Assembly (NCBI GenBank): GCA_002365735.1
Contig: DEZY01000003.1
Coordinates: 520-7,133 of the forward strand
Direction: 5' to 3'
Length of the DNA stretch: 6,614 bases
From: Actinobacteria bacterium UBA3120
Lineage (GTDB): Bacteria > Actinomycetota > Actinomycetes > S36-B12
The position numbers and the translations under genes are program-made. The notes under the pieces were generated by a model. It was given only the letters and a program-made list of their open reading frames with translations, searched no databases and was not told the origin of the DNA. Positions 5,016 to 6,614 of this stretch are shown here, piece after piece (the stretch's first letter is position 1; each line of letters starts with the position of its first letter).

Positions 5016-6614
5016 CTATCGCAGTGTGCCCCCCACGCGCTCTAACACCAAGGAAATGATTCGGTCTCGAAGCTCGTGCAATTGCTCGGCCGACAGGGTG
5101 TGGCCCTCGCTTCTCACCCGTAACGAGTAGGCCAGGGATTTATGACTGGATGGAATTTGATCACCCTCGTACACGTCGAAGAGCCGAATCGCCTCCAATA
5201 AGTCGCCTGTGCCCTCACGGATTATGGCTTCAACCTCGGCGGCTGAGTATCGGCGCTCGACCACGAATGCCAGGTCCTCCTTGGCCAGCGGTGAGTTTGA
5301 GAAAACCGGCGCGACGGCGCTTCTTGGCGCCGCCCGGATCAGCTGGGTCAGATCCACCTCAGCAGCGCAACTGCGCTTGGGAAGGTTCCAGTACTCAACA
5401 ACTGACGGGTGCAGTTCACCAGCAAATCCAATCACGTCCCGCGCTCCCACAATCGTCAACTGGGCGCAGCGGCCGGGGTGAAAACTTGGATCACTTCCGG
5501 AACGAATATCCAGCTCAATTCCGAGTTCATCTGCAACAGCGAGTACTGCGTCCAGTGAATCGCGCCAGCTCGCCATCCGCGGACTCCCCCACACCCCGGC
5601 AGATTCCACAGCGCCGCAGTACACGACCCCCAAGTGTTCAGGTTGGGCCGGCAGCGCCTGCTGCATGTTAACCCACGCCTGATCCGAAGGTTTAGATTCC
5701 ACTCCCGGGTCTAGGTCGCTCTTAGTCACCTCGCCAAGAAATACTGAACCGATTTCATACAGGGCCAGGTCATTTTCGCCTCGACCAACGTTTCTCGCGG
5801 CGACCGAAAGTAGCCCTGGCAAGAGAGTAGATCGCATTTTTGGCGCCAGGTCTGAAAGTGGGTTGACCAAAGATGGGGACGTCCGACGCGGGTCAGCATC
5901 AGGCAGTCGCAACGCATCTAGGTCCGCCGATCCGATGAAGGGATAAGCACGAATTTCATGCAAGCCTCGCCCTGCCAAAAAATTACCAACTCGACGACGC
6001 GCCCGTTGTTCAAAAGTTAATCCTCGGCCTGCCGGAGCATTCGGCAAAGTTGATGGAAGTTTCTCGTAACCCACAAGGCGAACAACTTCTTCGACCAGGT
6101 CCGCTGGCTGGGTCAAATCTGGACGCCAACTGGCCGGGGTGACTAAGAGCGTCCCAGGCCCACGTGGTTCATGCGTAGCCCCAATTGCATCGAGTTTCTC
6201 AACCACAGTTGCATGATCAATGGTCATTCCTGCGGTGCGCGTTGCGAGATCCAGATCAAATTCGATCACGGTTTCGGACATCGGTGCTTCCACTGCGCTC
6301 ATCCCGGCATAAGTACCACCGCCATGTTCGATCAGCAGTGCGCACACCCGTGCCGATGCAACTGGAGCCAATTCCCGATCCACGCCTCGCTCAAAGCGTC
6401 GCGATGCCTCGCTCGAAATCTTGTGTCGCCGTGAATTTCCTGCGACCGTGGAAGCCGGGAAGAACGCGGCCTCAATCGCAATATTTGTGGTGTTCTCATC
6501 AATTTCTGAGGTGAATCCACCCATGGTTCCGGCAAGTCCAATCGGACCACTTGAGTCGGCAATCACGGTATCCAGTGGAGAAAGAATTCTCTCGACGTGA
6601 TCAAGGGTCTCCAG
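5016..6614 (-). CDS. pheT: Phenylalanine-tRNA ligase beta subunit, C-terminal part (5' end beyond window)
   Basis: PheT is the beta chain of the alpha2-beta2 synthetase that charges tRNA-Phe. The frame is open to the right edge; 532 residues are visible of a usual 800-830, so about a third is missing. The visible start, LETLDHVERILSPLDTVIAD, leads into SSGPIGLAGTMGG, typical of the B3/B4 editing domain, then SSEASRRFERGVD. The B5 domain follows (about 116-188, ending RLVGYEKLPSTLP), then the catalytic-like core. The last 94 residues (5300-5019, from SNSPLAKEDLAFVV) form the ferredoxin-fold anticodon-binding domain. The in-frame GTG at 6566 is internal, a Val within the conserved VIADSSGP stretch, not a start. 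pheS is expected just outside the right edge. No terminator separates it from argC, so read-through into the arg genes is possible. Confidence 0.97.
   Translation of the reverse strand: METLDHVERILSPLDTVIADSSGPIGLAGTMGGFTSEIDENTTNIAIEAAFFPASTVAGNSRRHKISSEASRRFERGVDRELAPVASARVCALLIEHGGGTYAGMSAVEAPMSETVIEFDLDLATRTAGMTIDHATVVEKLDAIGATHEPRGPGTLLVTPASWRPDLTQPADLVEEVVRLVGYEKLPSTLPNAPAGRGLTFEQRARRRVGNFLAGRGLHEIRAYPFIGSADLDALRLPDADPRRTSPSLVNPLSDLAPKMRSTLLPGLLSVAARNVGRGENDLALYEIGSVFLGEVTKSDLDPGVESKPSDQAWVNMQQALPAQPEHLGVVYCGAVESAGVWGSPRMASWRDSLDAVLAVADELGIELDIRSGSDPSFHPGRCAQLTIVGARDVIGFAGELHPSVVEYWNLPKRSCAAEVDLTQLIRAAPRSAVAPVFSNSPLAKEDLAFVVERRYSAAEVEAIIREGTGDLLEAIRLFDVYEGDQIPSSHKSLAYSLRVRSEGHTLSAEQLHELRDRIISLVLERVGGTLR

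Noticed and set aside
5013..5031. GGGC/GCCC inverted repeat at the end of pheT as a terminator
   Set aside because: Only four pairs with an 11-base loop and no U-run on the minus strand; it overlaps the last pheT codons.
5150..5671. 173-codon open frame on the plus strand
   Set aside because: Antisense to the conserved C-terminal half of pheT; Arg/Pro/Ser-rich without motifs.

Overview
The window holds seven genes, all on the minus strand, and almost no non-coding DNA. Read in the direction of transcription (right to left) they are pheT (5' end missing), argC, argJ, argB, argD, argR and argH (3' end missing). The phenylalanyl-tRNA synthetase beta gene directly upstream of a compact arginine cluster that includes its own ArgR repressor is the arrangement known from Actinobacteria such as Mycobacterium and Streptomyces. 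By eye the base composition is in the mid-50s percent GC, low for those genera. That suggests a lower-GC, compact-genome actinobacterium, but nothing here fixes the genus.

Layout: 6614-5016 is the C-terminal two thirds of pheT. A 42-base gap (5015-4974) carries what looks like the only arg promoter in the window: a -10 box placed for leaderless initiation at the argC ATG (4973), overlapped by a palindrome that is a good candidate ArgR operator. The next four junctions (argC-argJ, argJ-argB, argB-argD, argD-argR) are all 4-base stop/start overlaps of GTGA or ATGA type. argR and argH are separated by 2 bases.

Together the genes cover the acetylated ornithine branch: ArgB phosphorylates N-acetylglutamate, ArgC reduces it, ArgD transaminates it, and ArgJ moves the acetyl group back to glutamate and releases ornithine. 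ArgH is the last step to arginine and ArgR the arginine-responsive repressor. The two genes needed between ornithine and ArgH's substrate, argF and argG, are absent from the places they hold in the usual actinobacterial order (argCJBDFRGH).

I see no previously undescribed system. The points worth a second look are the missing argF and argG, an ArgB that appears to lack the arginine-inhibition apparatus, the leaderless promoter/operator, and corrected starts for argJ, argC, argR and argH. There is no gene-free stretch over 300 bases, and I saw no RNA gene, mobile element, CRISPR array or convincing terminator.
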